From: Cristatella mucedo
Lineage: Eukaryota > Bryozoa > Phylactolaemata > Cristatellidae
Length of the DNA: 64,000 bases
Direction: 5' to 3'
NCBI GenBank assembly: GCA_009760855.2
Contig: WPIO01000141.1
Location: forward strand, 1-64,000
Of the stretch, positions 52,723 through 64,000 are shown one piece after another. Below the pieces are notes generated by a model that saw only the letters and a program-made list of their open reading frames with translations, was not told where the DNA came from and ran no database searches. Position 1 is the first letter of the stretch; the number at the start of each line of letters is the position of its first letter. The position numbers and the translations under genes are program-made.

Positions 52723-53299
52723 CTGGCTACCGGTAAAGGGAGCGTAACTTGTATTTTCCGGAAGCTCTACGTGAATTATATTATATCTATATAATATTGC
52801 CTACTATCATATTTTATAGTATGCATTGCATTATACAAATATATGATATTAAATGAAAAGCTAATATGTACTTCCGACGTGCTTTCTGACGAATGTCCGG
52901 CAGTCATTGCGGTTGCTCTTGTGTCAGGCCTAACTGCGGCTGGTCGTTATCCAAAGATGTGGCGTCGTGCGAGAGTGGCTGCGGTCTGGCCTTGAAAGTG
53001 TGCCCACAGCAGAAGCAGCCCCGCGTACAAGAAAAGAGAAGCCACTGGTGTGGAACTCGCTTCCGGTTATGGTCACTACCAGCCAAAACCTTGCACCATT
53101 TTCTTTTTATTTAAGTCACGGCGAAAGAGGCTTCAGTTCCGGTCGGCTTGCCTCATAGCCTCGGTGAACTGCTTTTTTTTTTTTTTTTGTTTGTCGTGCA
53201 AGATTCAGTGCATGCTACCTAGCCGGGGGTGATACTGAACGCTATGCTAACTTGGTTTAAATTTACCTAGTCTGCTAAAACCTAGAGGGAACCAAGCTG
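52723..53299. other. Intergenic
   Basis: AT-rich 52770-52860, then overlapping short frames on both strands and a T-run at 53175-53188. No gene is recognised. Confidence 0.35.
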
Positions 53300-53484
53300 C
53301 CAGACTAGTGCTTAGCAAGGACCAGTCAGCTAGCTGATTGGTTGCTAGCCGTCTGGTATTCCGTGACGTTAGCTGGCAGCGTCTGCCAGGACGTAACGTC
53401 GACCGAACGCTGGCAGCAGCTCAGTGCCACAAGCTGCTTGCAGCTGACTACAGCTGCTAGTGCTTGGAGCTCGTGCTACAAGTC

Positions 53485-53529
53485 GCTGGAGTCGATAAAT
53501 CACGGATTATTTTAATAATTCACTACAAG
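53485..53529 (+). other. Splice-donor exon remnant (copy 3)
   Basis: Aligns with 17188-17250 but has lost the ATG. The donor CACTACAAG|GTAAGAG at 53530 is still good. Confidence 0.4.
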
Positions 53530-53629
53530 GTAAGAGTACAGGTACGTGACAAGCAATCATAAGAAGCTGAGTGACATGCAGCGCTAGGTAGCTGCCTCCC
53601 AGAGCTGCAATGCTGCAGCTGCCTTCCCT

Positions 53630-54395
53630 TCATCGTCTGCTCTCAGCTGCAGCTGCAGCTGCTGCAGGGTACACGCTCACAGTCTGCCTGTCGTCCCAGC
53701 CCAGCACGGCTAGCACGGTCCTCTGTCCTCCGCCCAGTGACAGGTACCCAGGTAGCAGCAGTCCGTGGCTGCTGTATGAGAGCACCTGCTGCAGCACCCG
53801 CCCAGTCACAGCACAGAGCGCCCTCACACAGTCCCTGTCTCCCTCCTGCAGCCCTATCACAGCCAGGTACACGATGCCGCCTGCAGCACAGACGCCCCTC
53901 GCTTCCTCCTCGCTGCTCAGCTCGTGTCTCCATTGTCTGTCACCTCGGTGGCTGCACGACGCCCTGGGTCACAGCGAGCAGGTCGCCGAGCACGGACAGC
54001 TTCATGGGAGACCAGGGCATCACAGCGACACGTCGTTCCTCGAGCCACGTCCCCTGCGAGTCCCCTGCAGCAGCAGCAGCAGCAGCAGAGCTGCGTCTGA
54101 GCAGCAGGACGAGCTCTGAGTACTGCAAGGCTACAGCAGCACGTCCGTCCTGCAGGGACTGCACTGCAGTGACCAAGTCGTTCCGTCCGTAGCTCAGCCT
54201 CGCAGGTTCCCAGACGCTCAGCTCTCTGCCGCTCTGACTGTATTCCTTCAGGCCTTGCTCCCTTGCAGCCAGCAGCAGATGCCCCTCTGACGTCACAGAC
54301 AGGTCGCAGCACCCGACAGGCGCCTTGAAGCTGCTGGAGGCCGGGCCGAAGTTGAGCAGCTCTGGCTGCTGCTCTGCTACAACGAACGCTGCATC
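53630..54395 (-). pseudogene. Beta-propeller-like gene, copy 3, internally deleted
   Basis: Minus strand matches copy 1 at both ends (GGQRTVLAVLGWDDRQTVSV; CDLSVTSEGHLLLAAREQG). Roughly 200 bases in the middle, equivalent to the RMGGGAGLQLRQLSSGQL to DDGRELYVVDS part, are missing at about 53955, and other small indels split the frame. The splice acceptor of copy 1 (CACACAG) reads CACACGA here. Clearly a pseudogene. Confidence 0.8.
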
Positions 54396-54774
54396 GTGTG
54401 AATACAGGCAGCAGCAGAGCTCTGCATGAGAGACTCGTGCACTGCGCTACTTTTCACAAATTTTCACAAACATTTTACAATTTATTTATCTTGCATAAAT
54501 AAATAGTAATAATGCATCGTACGAGTTTTCGCTGCTTGACTGCACCGTTGCCAGATGCTTGGTCTTATCACTACAATGAACGCTGCATTGTGTGAATGCA
54601 GGCAGCAGCAGCAGCAGAGACCAGAGAGACTCTTACACTGTGCACTTGTGCAAGCTGATGGGTCCTTTTACAAGGTTAGCTTAAAGCTTGTTTATACAAT
54701 GAAATGTTGTGCGACTTTTGTACTACGTTCACCTCTCGTTGCTTGACTGCACTGCTGCAAGATGCCTGGTCTTA

Positions 54775-55010
54775 TTTTATGAATAATAATAATAATAATA
54801 CATTTGATAAAGCACCCTCAGAGAACTACATCTCTTTCAAGGCACTTTACATTTGCTGCAAAGGAAGCACGATCGATTGCCTTGTCGTAGCATGCTTAAT
54901 AAATAACAAGAATAACATGTTTAGTGGTAGCAAGCACAGGGTAAGCCAACGGGCTTCGGGAGCACACGAACTACAGGCACAGTCTCCCAAGGATCCGAGG
55001 TTCAGCCTTT
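54775..55010 (-). mobile_element. L2-type LINE 3' end
   Basis: Same insertion as at 18725-19050, shared through the duplication; (AAT)n at 54780-54800, stem, UTR and ggcacagtctcccaagg. Confidence 0.82.
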
Positions 55011-55283
55011 AAATCGATCTGCACAAAGCTCACCAATTCTCAGTGCAGAGTTCAAGCTCAACAGCGGAACAAGGTGAGTGACGTTGCTTTGCTAAACTTT
55101 GCCTGGTCCTCGGTAATCAACACAACCAATCCACGGCCTCATTGCCTGGCTCATTTGATGATTTGTCATCAAAGATGAGTGGTCCCTTAATGCACAACCA
55201 TAGAGATTTCCAGTGACCCTGTCAAATGTTACAAGCCCTCGCCTCCAATACCATGACACATTTACTAAGTCTGCATATTCAAA

Positions 55284-55459
55284 AAAATCCTAGCTGATTA
55301 AACAGCCTCTTTTTTGTATAGCGACAGAAGAGCCTTCTAGGGCTATCACCACCGCTTGCAGTTCCGATAAAGAATCACCCACTGCAGGATTCGAACTCAC
55401 GACCTCGGTCCCGAGGTCGTGAAAGCTACCGCCTTACCCAGTGTGCCATCACGGCTCAC
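55284..55459 (-). mobile_element. SINE-A, private to duplicate 3
   Basis: aaaaatcctagctgattaaa, ggattcgaactcacgacctc, cccgaggtcgtgaaagc and ccatcacggctcacc; absent at the matching point near 19315. Confidence 0.9.
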
Positions 55460-55551
55460 CAAGCTTACTGTGTTCGGGTCCACATACTCATTCAAGGTCG
55501 TACATGCATTCTAACACTCGCAGGTCGTGCACAAGTGCTGCCTAGTACGCC

Positions 55552-55690
55552 GAGCTGGTTTGGTCTAGCGGTTAAGGTGCTCGACCCGACCAAGGTCTGA
55601 CTGAGGTCGTGGGCTCGAGCCCCGAGGCGTATGTGAAGCGCCTGAATAGAGATTAAGTTCTCTTGGGGCGCTATATAAATGAATTATATA
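55552..55690 (+). mobile_element. SINE-B, private to duplicate 3
   Basis: Full-length copy: gagctggtttggtctagcgg (A box), gtgggctcgagccccgaggc (B box), gcgcctgaatagagattaag, ggggcgctatataaatgaat. Absent near 19430 in duplicate 1. Confidence 0.9.
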
Positions 55691-55745
55691 TGACTTCAGC
55701 ACTGTCAGCACATTTACACTTCTCCATTAGCTAGATACAAATTAC

Positions 55746-55974
55746 TCATCTATTCTTTACCTCACACCGTATGTGAGAGTAACCCTATTTCATCATTGCA
55801 ACTACAAGCTCTTGCTGTCACGGCCATTTTGCCACTATCATTGCTTGCTCTGCATGTACAAATCACTTCTCTTTTCTTTACCTACCAATGCAGAGACAAC
55901 CCTTTCTACCCATAGGACAAGTAAAATAGAAACACGATACTTGTTCATTGCAGGTAGACTGCCATTACAGCCAT
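55746..55974. other. Intergenic, no recognisable feature
   Basis: Nothing found in six frames. Confidence 0.35.
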
Positions 55975-56040
55975 AATTATAATACCACGTTTGTATAGTG
56001 CCCTAAGTGAACAAAATATCTTACCACGTGCGTTACAAGT
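55975..56040 (-). mobile_element. Degenerate LINE/SINE tail
   Basis: ttataataccacgtttgtat, agtgccctaagtgaac and a caagtcacc remnant resemble the reversed L2/SINE-B tail. Confidence 0.5.
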
Positions 56041-56569
56041 CACCGAATGATATCTTGATGTGACATGCATGCAGCAGATAGCAAGTATAATGCCTGGCAT
56101 GCTAAAGCCAAACAAGACACACTCAGAACTACTTGCTTGCACAGCCTCTGGCCGAAAACATGCGGCGAACCATGCATTACAATTCCACATTGCTAATGTC
56201 GCGTCCAACCCCCCCCCCCCCTATATCGTCCCTGCCGGCCAGAATCCTAGAATAGTGTGTTCCTACCCGCCAGAACCTTGATGCAACCGTCTGCAGCAAC
56301 CGTCTTTAGCAGTCTGCTAGGTCATGCTATAACAGTCAGTTTTCTAGGCAAGGGCACATGCCACACAAGTCTATTTACAACCCGAGTGTACCAGTCAATT
56401 CATTCTCTTAGGGTGGCAATCTCATGGGGTCAAGCAATGTAATGTAATGGATCTCCGTCAGTAACTCCACAAAGTCAAAAAGACCATGTGGGTGTTACGC
56501 AGGAGAGTTTTGTATAGCGCACTCACAGCCTAAGCGGCTTTCGGTACGCATTCGGTACCCAACAGACTT
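56041..56569. other. Intergenic with dispersed repeat copy 2
   Basis: 56425-56500 matches 39605-39700. A C-run lies at 56210-56221. No gene was seen. Confidence 0.4.
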
Positions 56570-57360
56570 CGTCTCACGCAACAAAGAGAAAGTGGGAAGC
56601 ATAGCAGAGTTAGGAGAGCAGTTGAGGTAGTGAGTAGCATAGAAGTAGCAGTTCAGGACCGCTGAAAAAGATGTGCCATAGTCGGCAGTTGGAGAGTAGA
56701 TGTCGTTGCATAAGAATTGTGGAAGCGAGTTCCACAGTCTAGGACTGCAGAGCTAAAGCTTGTGTAGCCTACTGTCTTTAAGCTGAGGAATGGGACAGCT
56801 AATTTATTGTCCACACAGGACCTGAGGGTGCGAACAGGCTGAAACTGATGCAGCAGTTCAGCTAGGTACAAAGGAACCAAGCCGTGGCGGGCCTTGTGGG
56901 TCAGCGTAAGAACTTTGCTCTGTATCCTTTGCTCAACCGGCAACCATCCTAGCTCTTTCAGCAAAGGTGACACGTGCTCAAACCGCTGGGACTTGAAGAC
57001 CAGCCTTGCAGCCATATTCATAGTCTGCTGTAGTGGCATAATAGCTTTCTTTGGTAGCCCAGCCAAAAGGGAATTACAATAATCAAGCCGAGACAGAACT
57101 AAAGAGCTAGTTAAATTTTTTACAAGCCACTGTGGGAGACAGCTTCTAATCTTGGATAGGGATCGGATGTGATGGCTAGCTGTAGAGGCAGTCTTCTGAA
57201 TGAAGCTTTTGAAATTGAGGCAGCTGTCGAACACGACACCTAGATTACGAGCATGTGGTGAAGGTCGCACAATAGCATCACCTATTAGAACAGCAAAGCC
57301 TTTTAATCCAGCCACAAGCTTAGGGTGTCCTATGAGAAGCAGCATTCCAAATGAGAGCTT
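56570..57360 (-). mobile_element. L2-type LINE (subfamily 2), RT C-terminal part
   Basis: Intact minus-strand frame of 230 codons: LLLIGHPKLVAGLKGFAVLI, ARNLGVVFDSCLNFKSFIQK, SLSKIRSCLPQWLVKNLTSS, SRLDYCNSLLAGLPKKAIMP, ELGWLPVEQRIQSKVLTLTH, ending TMAHLFQRS. It is a distinct subfamily from the 32-kb copy and matches the one starting at 63.6 kb. 5'-truncated at about 57345. Confidence 0.9.
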
Positions 57361-58309
57361 TGAATCTAATTACTCCTCAGTGTTTCGTTGGTTCACCTAC
57401 AGGCACTTTCGATTATAAACCGGTAAGAAATGGCTAGGCAGAGCCACATTGAGACCAAGTAGAAAATACATACCTTCACTGCAATTCGGAAAATATCTAC
57501 ACCAGTGTAGATATCCATATAGTGCATAAAAGAGACGACGATGATGGAGCAGTCACAGATCACCACCACATACGATATGATACAATTTACCTCTTTGCTT
57601 CTATCACATGCCCATAGGCTGCCTGCTACTGTAGAAGCTAGTCCAACATGAGCGATACGAAGAGGCTCTATGCAAGTTTGCAGTTGAGGCCGTCAGGACG
57701 TGCAGCTAGCTAGTGAAGCTGCCTTACTCGTACTGCAACTGCTTAGCATGTCAGAATCTATTAATAGCCTAGCGTTCCCACGTAGCAGCGTTCATGTCAG
57801 CAAAAGAACTGACAAGTGAAGCACGGCGTCCGGTCGGAAGTCGGCAGCTCTCGCCGGCCAGACAGGCCCCTGCCGGACTAGGTAGCTTCACGGTGGCTCA
57901 GCAAATGCAATCAGACTCCGTCTGCCTCCTCAGCTTGATTTATTACAAGGCAGTTAAAACAATATTCACATTTATATAGTCGCTTTATAGCCTTAGTGGT
58001 CATCACTCCCACTTTCAGCAGGCAATGGAGAATTGCCAGTTTCAATACTCCAATGGCCAACCTACTTAGGGTCAGACCCGGGGCAGCAATAAAATCAAGG
58101 TAATATAACTAAATCGTTTAGACTATGCGAATGAGCCTATAGCAACCGCTGGCTACCCAATTGCTTGCCAGCTGTACGGCCAACTCTCTCCAGGTAAGGC
58201 CTACCTGAACCACACGTCTTGTAGTGGCAGACAAAGGACACTTCCCTTGTGCCACTCGTGCTAAGGGTACCCACCATAGCCTACCTGCCGTTCGGCCAGA
58301 TCTGACCTA

Positions 58310-58345
<36 letters not shown>

Positions 58346-59079
58346 CGTGAAATTAATATAAAACGAACAAATAAAGAAAAAGTGATTCATTTGCACAACC
58401 AGTAAGAGATACAGCCACGATTATTAGACTCTTAATGAAAAGTATACTAGTCACAAGGCAGACCAAATGGCTGTGGGACTGTACACCAGTGAAACAGGTG
58501 GGAAACAAGCAATGAAACAAACAAGCAAGTCTCTTTTTAATTTGGAAATGAGGCACTTTGCACAATGACGACGATGAAGCAATGTAGCACTATGTAGCTG
58601 AAGACTATGAGTGATCAACAAGTATCAGGTAAGGTAGATTGCAAGCCCTATTTTGTGCCTAGTGTCAGAGGTCGTAAACTCAACTTCTAAGTACCCTGGT
58701 GTACATCTTTATCTCTCTTATCCCTTGCATTTGTTCACTGCTATGAGCAAATTAAAATGTTATAGCATTATATATAAAGTAGCAGCAAATCAGAAAACTG
58801 CCTACAGGAGCCTGTCTCGATCTGTTAGATAGCAGTGGGCAAATGTCGCCGACGAGTCTAAGACCAGGCTTAAAATGCTTGCATGTCACGATCCAAGTCG
58901 TGGGTTTGAGTCTTGCTACAGGCAAACGATTATTGCCAAGTGCAAGTAGGCGTGATAGCTGTTAAGTATCTTTTTAATTTGGAAATGAGGCACTTTGATT
59001 AGCAAAGCTTAACTATTAGACAGTGGTTCTGTATCCAAATCGGCCCCTGAATGTGTAGCGTCTCATCATAACTTCGGCT
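57361..59079. other. Intergenic
   Basis: Holds a short (TC)n at 58312-58340. No gene, tRNA or repeat family was recognised. ttaatttggaaatgaggcac is repeated at 58535 and 58975. Confidence 0.4.
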
Positions 59080-59745
59080 ACTTACTACTTGCTGATCTGG
59101 GGGCCTGTGCTATCAGGTGCTAACAGTTGGTGCAAAACTCTGCAGTTAGGCTTCTCAGTCGGGAGAATTACAGTTGCCTCATCACACTGCTTCTTGCTGA
59201 CCTGCATCGACTTGTAGTCAAGTAGCTCATCCCGTTCAAGCCTCTTTCACTCGTGTTTAGGTGCCGTACTTCTCTAGCTACAGCCTAGCTATCCGAGCTA
59301 CTGTGCCACTGGGCTAGGCACGAAACCTCCCATATTCATGAATCAAATCAATAAGCTACACCTCTTAAAAACTTCAAATCTATTTGAAACTGTGACTTTT
59401 GTTCTTATAATCCAAGAGCCTAAAACTCACTACCTACTCTCGTCACGGCATTCCCCGACTTTCAATTTAAAAAGAAACGAAAAGCCTATTTTGATGCATT
59501 GTTTAGTGGTTCCGAGCGACTATTCTCTTGTGCGTATATGCCCCCTCGCACTGCTTGCTGCTAGAAACAGCATTTGCATTCCTGTGCATGTCAGTTGTAA
59601 CCACGCTATCGTTGTTGACATTGTGCAAGCTAACACTAACATTGTGATCATACTTCTTTCACTGAATATGCAAAGCGCCTAAAAAGAGATTACGTTCTCA
59701 GAGATTTCTGAGCAAATGTGTTATTAGTATTATTTTTTATTATTG
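59080..59745 (+). mobile_element. Decayed L2-type LINE 3' end
   Basis: aacagttggtgcaaaactct, acttgtagtcaagtagctc and caaagcgcctaaaaagagat follow the order of the family end. Strongly diverged, with stops in all frames. Confidence 0.75.
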
Positions 59746-61429
59746 ATATTGCGGCTTTGCGGAGTTGCTGATGGAGGTCAATTATATTAAATTGTATTAT
59801 ATTAGTCACATCGCATCATCACCTATTTAAAGATTAAAGTCTTCTAGTTCAGCCGCAATCTTGGGGTGTCATACTAGTAGAAGTTTAGTTTTGTCCTTGT
59901 TATGTTTACGGACATTCGCCGCTACCTGAATCAAAGTTTTTCAAAGTAAGCATTCAATTTATCAGTAACTGCAATGGGTAACGAAACTTTAAACAAGAAA
60001 TACAGCAGGTACGTCTGCATCTCTATACTTTCTGAGATGGCTGAAATTCTTGATGTTAAACCTTCAAGATCGACTTAAATCATGGAAGCCATCTGTCCTA
60101 GGCCTAATCAGATGGCTGGGATCATCTTTCCAATGCCAGCTAAAATATTTAAAGGCTAACCTCAAAGTCTTAATGAAAGGATTCAAACTATCCATCCTTA
60201 CTACTACTAAATGATTAAGGCCAACCGATGCGGGTCTCATAAAATGAGGAGTACATCTCTCAAGGCTCTACTTAAATGATTAGTTACCCATCGCTCTGGT
60301 ACCTGATAAATTCTTGTAGCTCTTCCCACCGTTTCCTAAGTGACAGTTTGAAACAACCCGCCATCATCTGTGACCACCATTAAAGACCTTTCGTCATGTA
60401 AGTCTCAGCTAAAGACTTATCTGATACACCTACGTACGGATTCCCAGCAGCCCAGAGGACTCGTATCATCTGTTCCCGTGTGCTTCTTGATCTTAGGTGG
60501 GCGAAGTTCAGCTCATGTTACAAACAAGGGGCCCAACTGACCAGCGGCCCTAATTGTCTTATGGTGTGCATTCAGCATTCAGCCAAAGAATGACAATCTA
60601 CGACGTGCTCCTGTATACGACATATTCAAACATGACAACCTTCATTCGTCCATGAATCACGGGTTAACGATTCTCTTCAGTGAGCTTTTTGCACAGCGAC
60701 TGAAGTGATTTTCGATTTTACTAGAGCGTCGTACAAGCAACACGTTACTATTCAGGTATACGAAGTCAATCATTTTTGCAAACTATTGAGGGATACCGTC
60801 AAATACTTTAGTTGTAGTTTGAATGATGGCGTCAATCATTTCCCTTGGCTTACGAAGGATGAGCTCAATTATTTCAGTAGATCCGGAAGACTTGAACTGC
60901 CTCAATGCATACACACAGATGTAGTCTTGGAACCAAGCAAGGTCAGTTATGGACACAGCCTTTTGCAACGACCTCCGATATAACAAAAAATTACAATGGG
61001 ATATTAGATTAAGGGTATAAATAACAAGAAAGTGCTGCATTCACACGGTCTTAAAATGTTTATCTATTGACATTTGAAGAATACGTTTAAAAATCTTATA
61101 TACACTCCAGTCTCATAATATTCGATTATCCGATTTATGTATTGTACTATATTTCAGTCTCAGTCAAGTGAAGCTTAGCTTTTCTGCTTAGCTTTCTACT
61201 CAGATTTTCCGCTCAGCTTTTCAAAGAGGCTTTCTGAGAGCCAATTCGAGCCTGACTCGTTTGGTCCCATGTGATTTCCTTACCAACCCATAAACGAATT
61301 AGTGCATCTCATTACCGTAATTAGGGGTCAAATAAAAAGAGACTAGGGGTGCGTTCTAGTGTAAGTATCACACTTGCATTATTTTGCTTGGCTGTCTGCA
61401 GATGACATTAAATATATGTAATATAAAAA
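59746..61429. other. Intergenic, no recognisable feature
   Basis: No supported gene. An open pair of frames at 60705-61040 has no motif. Confidence 0.4.
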
Positions 61430-61500
61430 TAAATGATTTATTTGTAGATCACGCAAAAAGAACCTAATCTCTATTTAGGTGCTCCACACTCACGTGCTGC
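61430..61500 (-). mobile_element. SINE-B tail fragment
   Basis: aaatgatttatttgtagatc, aacctaatctctatttaggt and gctccacac resemble the reversed SINE-B end. Confidence 0.5.
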
Positions 61501-62429
61501 AATGCACACGATGTTGATGATCGAAGACATTCACCATTACCTCGGTCGGGAAAAATTAAACCTTGACTTTTACAGGTCATCGGAAAGTCAACATGAAATA
61601 TATGGTTAAATCAAAAGATAGATCATGTTTCTCACGTTTTTTGTGCTAATTTGCATGCCGACTATTCTGTTAGTATTTGATGAATATCGATAAATGTGCA
61701 GTGAGGGAAATAACCCCTATAGAGATGGGGCGTAACTCCCACCCCTGTAGTTGATTCCCTCTTAAAGGCTAGCACCTAACCCATGGGCCCAACCAAGTCG
61801 CCCGAACTAAGTTATTTTCTTGGAGTGATTTGTGCACCACCGATATGTTGATTAAGTTCACTCAGGGCGACTACTTTATTGCCAAGCCACTCAATATTAG
61901 CATGATGAGTAGCCAGGAAGCTTTATGGCCATTAGGTAACTAGTATAGCACCTGTCTAAAAGAAAGCCGGTTTGAAAGAAAAGAAAAGATGTCAGCTAAA
62001 CATATTACGCAAGATAAAAATAGCAGTAAGTAAGAAGCCACTAAATAAGCCCGATTGCAAATCGCTACGGGTGTAGGCAGGGCAACAGATCTATAACGGA
62101 AGTCACCCGAAAAAATATCACACGGTGCAATGCACCTAGCAGCAGTTTTACATCTAAATACTAGCGACCAGAGAAATGATCTGAAACTTAATTAAGGTCG
62201 AATGATTGCAATGTAAATACCTTGTGATTTGACGAGCTTCTCTTCCTCCTCTCGTAGTTTCTTTTGCAGCTCCCGCAGTGATCGCAGTCGCTGCTGGACG
62301 GGAGCCGTCGGCATCTGAATGTTATGCTGATTGCCATCGTGTTCTCGCTTCAGTTTTTCTGAAACCAGATACCAAAGATTGATGAAAGCAAGATCGCGGA
62401 CGAGTAACAGATGCCTGAAATGGGTGACC
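61501..62429. other. Intergenic
   Basis: A short arginine/glutamate-rich minus frame at about 62215-62300 (LRSLRELQKKLREEEEKLVK) could be an exon of a coiled-coil protein: the plus strand next to it reads ttttgcagctcccgcag. This is unsupported otherwise. Confidence 0.3.
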
Positions 62430-63055
62430 ACACCTAAATTGGTCCAAGAATTTTGGAAATGCCGTCTCGACATCTGCAACTCACTCCTTGCTGGTCTACC
62501 AGCCTGTGCAATCAGACGCTTACAGTTGGTGCAAAACTCTGCAGCTAGGCTCATCAGTCGCGAGCATCACAATTGCCACATCACACAAATTCTTGCCAAC
62601 CTGCACTGGCTTCCAATCAAGAAGCGCACCAACTTTAAGATTCTGTCACTTCCTTTTAGTTCCCTTCATTTTCTTGCTCTAGCCTACCTAACGAAACTAC
62701 GCCCCCACCGATCGAATAATCGAACACCCCTCTGCTTTAAGTCGAATCGCCAAGCCATAGCTCATACTAACCTCAAAACACTTGGAGACCGTGCCTTTAG
62801 TTCCTATACTTCTAAAGCATGAAACTAATCCCCGAGGCACGTCACGACATCCCCTGATATGACGACATTTACCAAATTTGATAGGTCTATGTGATTCGTC
62901 TTTCGTGTGCATGTACCTGCTGACAGAATCTCTGCAGCTTGCGGAGGTTACTACCAAAAATTAGGTAACGACTTATATGCAGTATCTGTAAATTTCATAG
63001 AGAGAGATTTAGTTCTCTGAGGACTCTATACAAATGTACTTTTATTATTACGTTA
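62430..63055 (+). mobile_element. L2-type LINE 3' end
   Basis: Open frame with CRLDICNSLLAGLPACAIRR, LQLVQNSAARLISREHHNCH, ANLHWLPIKKRTNFKILSL and LGDRAFSSYTSKA, then UTR, stem (agagagatttagttctctga) and an ATTATTA tail. 5'-truncated. Confidence 0.88.
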
Positions 63056-63074
63056 TTAGCATTATTCAAAAACG

Positions 63075-64000
63075 CTGTTTCAGGCCACTTCTCAACAAAG
63101 CTACACGGGACCAAGAGAACTTGAGAAACTACCGCCCAGTCTCCATTCTACCATTCCTATCAAAGACACTGAAACGGGTCGTGGGGAACCGGCTGAACTC
63201 AAAAATAGAAACTTTAAACCTTGCTAGTAAGTAACTCGTTAAGTTCCAGTCTGGCTTTAGAACTAATCACTCCACAGAGTCAGCATTACTTAGTGTATAC
63301 AACGACCTACACAGGAATTCAGACATGGGTTGAGTGTCTCTGCTTGTGTTGCTCGATCTTTCGGCAGCTTTTGATACTATTGATCACAAACTTCTTCTAG
63401 AGCGCCTCTGATCACGCCTGGGCATCACTGGCACTGTTCCGCAATTGTTCAGGTCGTATCTAAGTGGGAGACTCCAGAGTGTTAACGTAAATGGGCAAAG
63501 ATCATCCGAGGTACCTCGGAAATATATTGTCCCTCGGGGCTCTGTGCTACGTCTGGTTCTTTACACGGTGTATACTCTCCCTCTTGCTGATGTGATTGCC
63601 AAGAGATTAAGGCCCATAGAATAGCATATCACTTCTATGCTGACGATAGTCAGATGTATTTGTCATTTAAACCGTCGGAATCTGCTGCAGTTACTGAGAA
63701 TCTGAATGCTTGCCTTGCCGATATTCGATCCTGGATGTCGGAAAACTTCCTGAAATCAAATGACAATAAAACCGAACTGCTGCTCATAGGACACACTAAG
63801 CGTTTGGCTGGATTAAAAGGCTTTGCTTTTCTAATAGGTGATGCTATTGTGCGACCTTCATCACGTGCTCGTAATCTAGGTGTCGTGTTCGACAGCTGCC
63901 TCAATTTCAAAAGCTTCATTCAGAAGACTGCCTCTACAGCTAGCCATCACATCCGATCCCTATCCAAGATTAGAAGCTGTCTCCCACAGTGGCTTGTAAA
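63075..64000 (+). mobile_element. L2-type LINE (subfamily 2), RT core, runs off the window
   Basis: Forward reading with several stops and shifts gives LRNYRPVSILPFLSKTLKRV, FQSGFRTNHSTESALLSVYN, LLVLLDLSAAFDTIDHK, LFRSYLSGRLQSVNVNGQR, then the intact catalytic box HFYADDSQMYLSF, RSWMSENFLKSNDNKTELLL and ARNLGVVFDSCLNFKSFIQK. The last part is nearly the same as 56653-57345. It begins directly after the tail of another L2 copy and continues past the right edge. Confidence 0.9.

Larger units (their letters stand above)
53300..55745 (+). repeat. Segmental duplication, copy 3
   Basis: Matches 16980-19460 along its length: cagctagctgattggttgct, the splice-donor exon, the propeller gene, gcttgactgcaccgttgc, the L2 tail and the downstream flank. 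Two SINEs at the right are private to this copy. It lies in the same orientation as copies 1 and 2, more than 30 kb away. Confidence 0.88.

Noticed and set aside
58312-58340. Promoter-associated CT element
   Set aside because: A short simple TC run with no gene or transcription signal next to it.

Overview
The window is nuclear DNA from a multicellular animal, most likely an invertebrate; the phylum cannot be fixed from this sequence. The grounds are several L2/CR1-type LINE fragments, two tRNA-related SINE families, a decayed Gypsy element, long (TC)n/(GA)n tracts, coding minisatellites, splice signals, and a pseudogene of the animal beta-1,3-galactosyltransferase family (GT31). I saw no rRNA, canonical tRNA gene, CRISPR array or bacterial operon.

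Layout. 1-11.4 kb is repeat-rich intergenic DNA. 11.46-12.63 kb (minus) holds a damaged GT31 pseudogene. 13.4-13.7 kb is a 23-bp minisatellite. From 14.7 to 22.7 kb there is a tandem segmental duplication (offset about 5.6 kb) carrying a beta-propeller-like minus-strand gene. A third copy lies at 53.3-55.7 kb. The second copy stops abruptly at 22.74 kb, where the main object of the window begins.

22.75-39.55 kb is an AT-rich Maverick/Polinton-type (adintovirus-like) DNA element bounded by inverted terminal repeats of about 120 bp. It carries a retrovirus-like integrase, a protein-primed family B DNA polymerase (N-terminal and exonuclease part only), an adenain-like cysteine protease, an A32/FtsK-like packaging ATPase that has lost its P-loop, a minor-capsid-like protein with a phospholipase-A2-like motif, and hydrophobic virion-like proteins. 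It also carries a YqaJ-type recombinase, a DUF5679-like zinc ribbon, an HNH-AP2 endonuclease, and four paralogous proteins built of phage tail-fibre-like repeats. Nearly every gene is damaged by in-frame stops, frameshifts, microduplications or deletions, and an L2 LINE of about 2 kb is nested inside. No double-jelly-roll major capsid gene was recognised. The element is therefore a fossil, but its gene set (recombinase plus expanded fibre family plus HNH-AP2) is unusual.

40.0-42.8 kb is a Gypsy pol remnant on the minus strand, split by an L2 3' end. 45.0-47.2 kb carries a diverged direct repeat pair. 48.1-51.4 kb is a 39-bp (13-codon) minisatellite open on both strands and interrupted by a SINE. 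52.0-52.3 kb is (TC)n. 56.6-57.4 kb and 62.4-64.0 kb are further L2-type LINE pieces. Intervals described as empty were read in six frames without finding convincing homology or gene structure; exons too short or too diverged to recognise could be hidden there.
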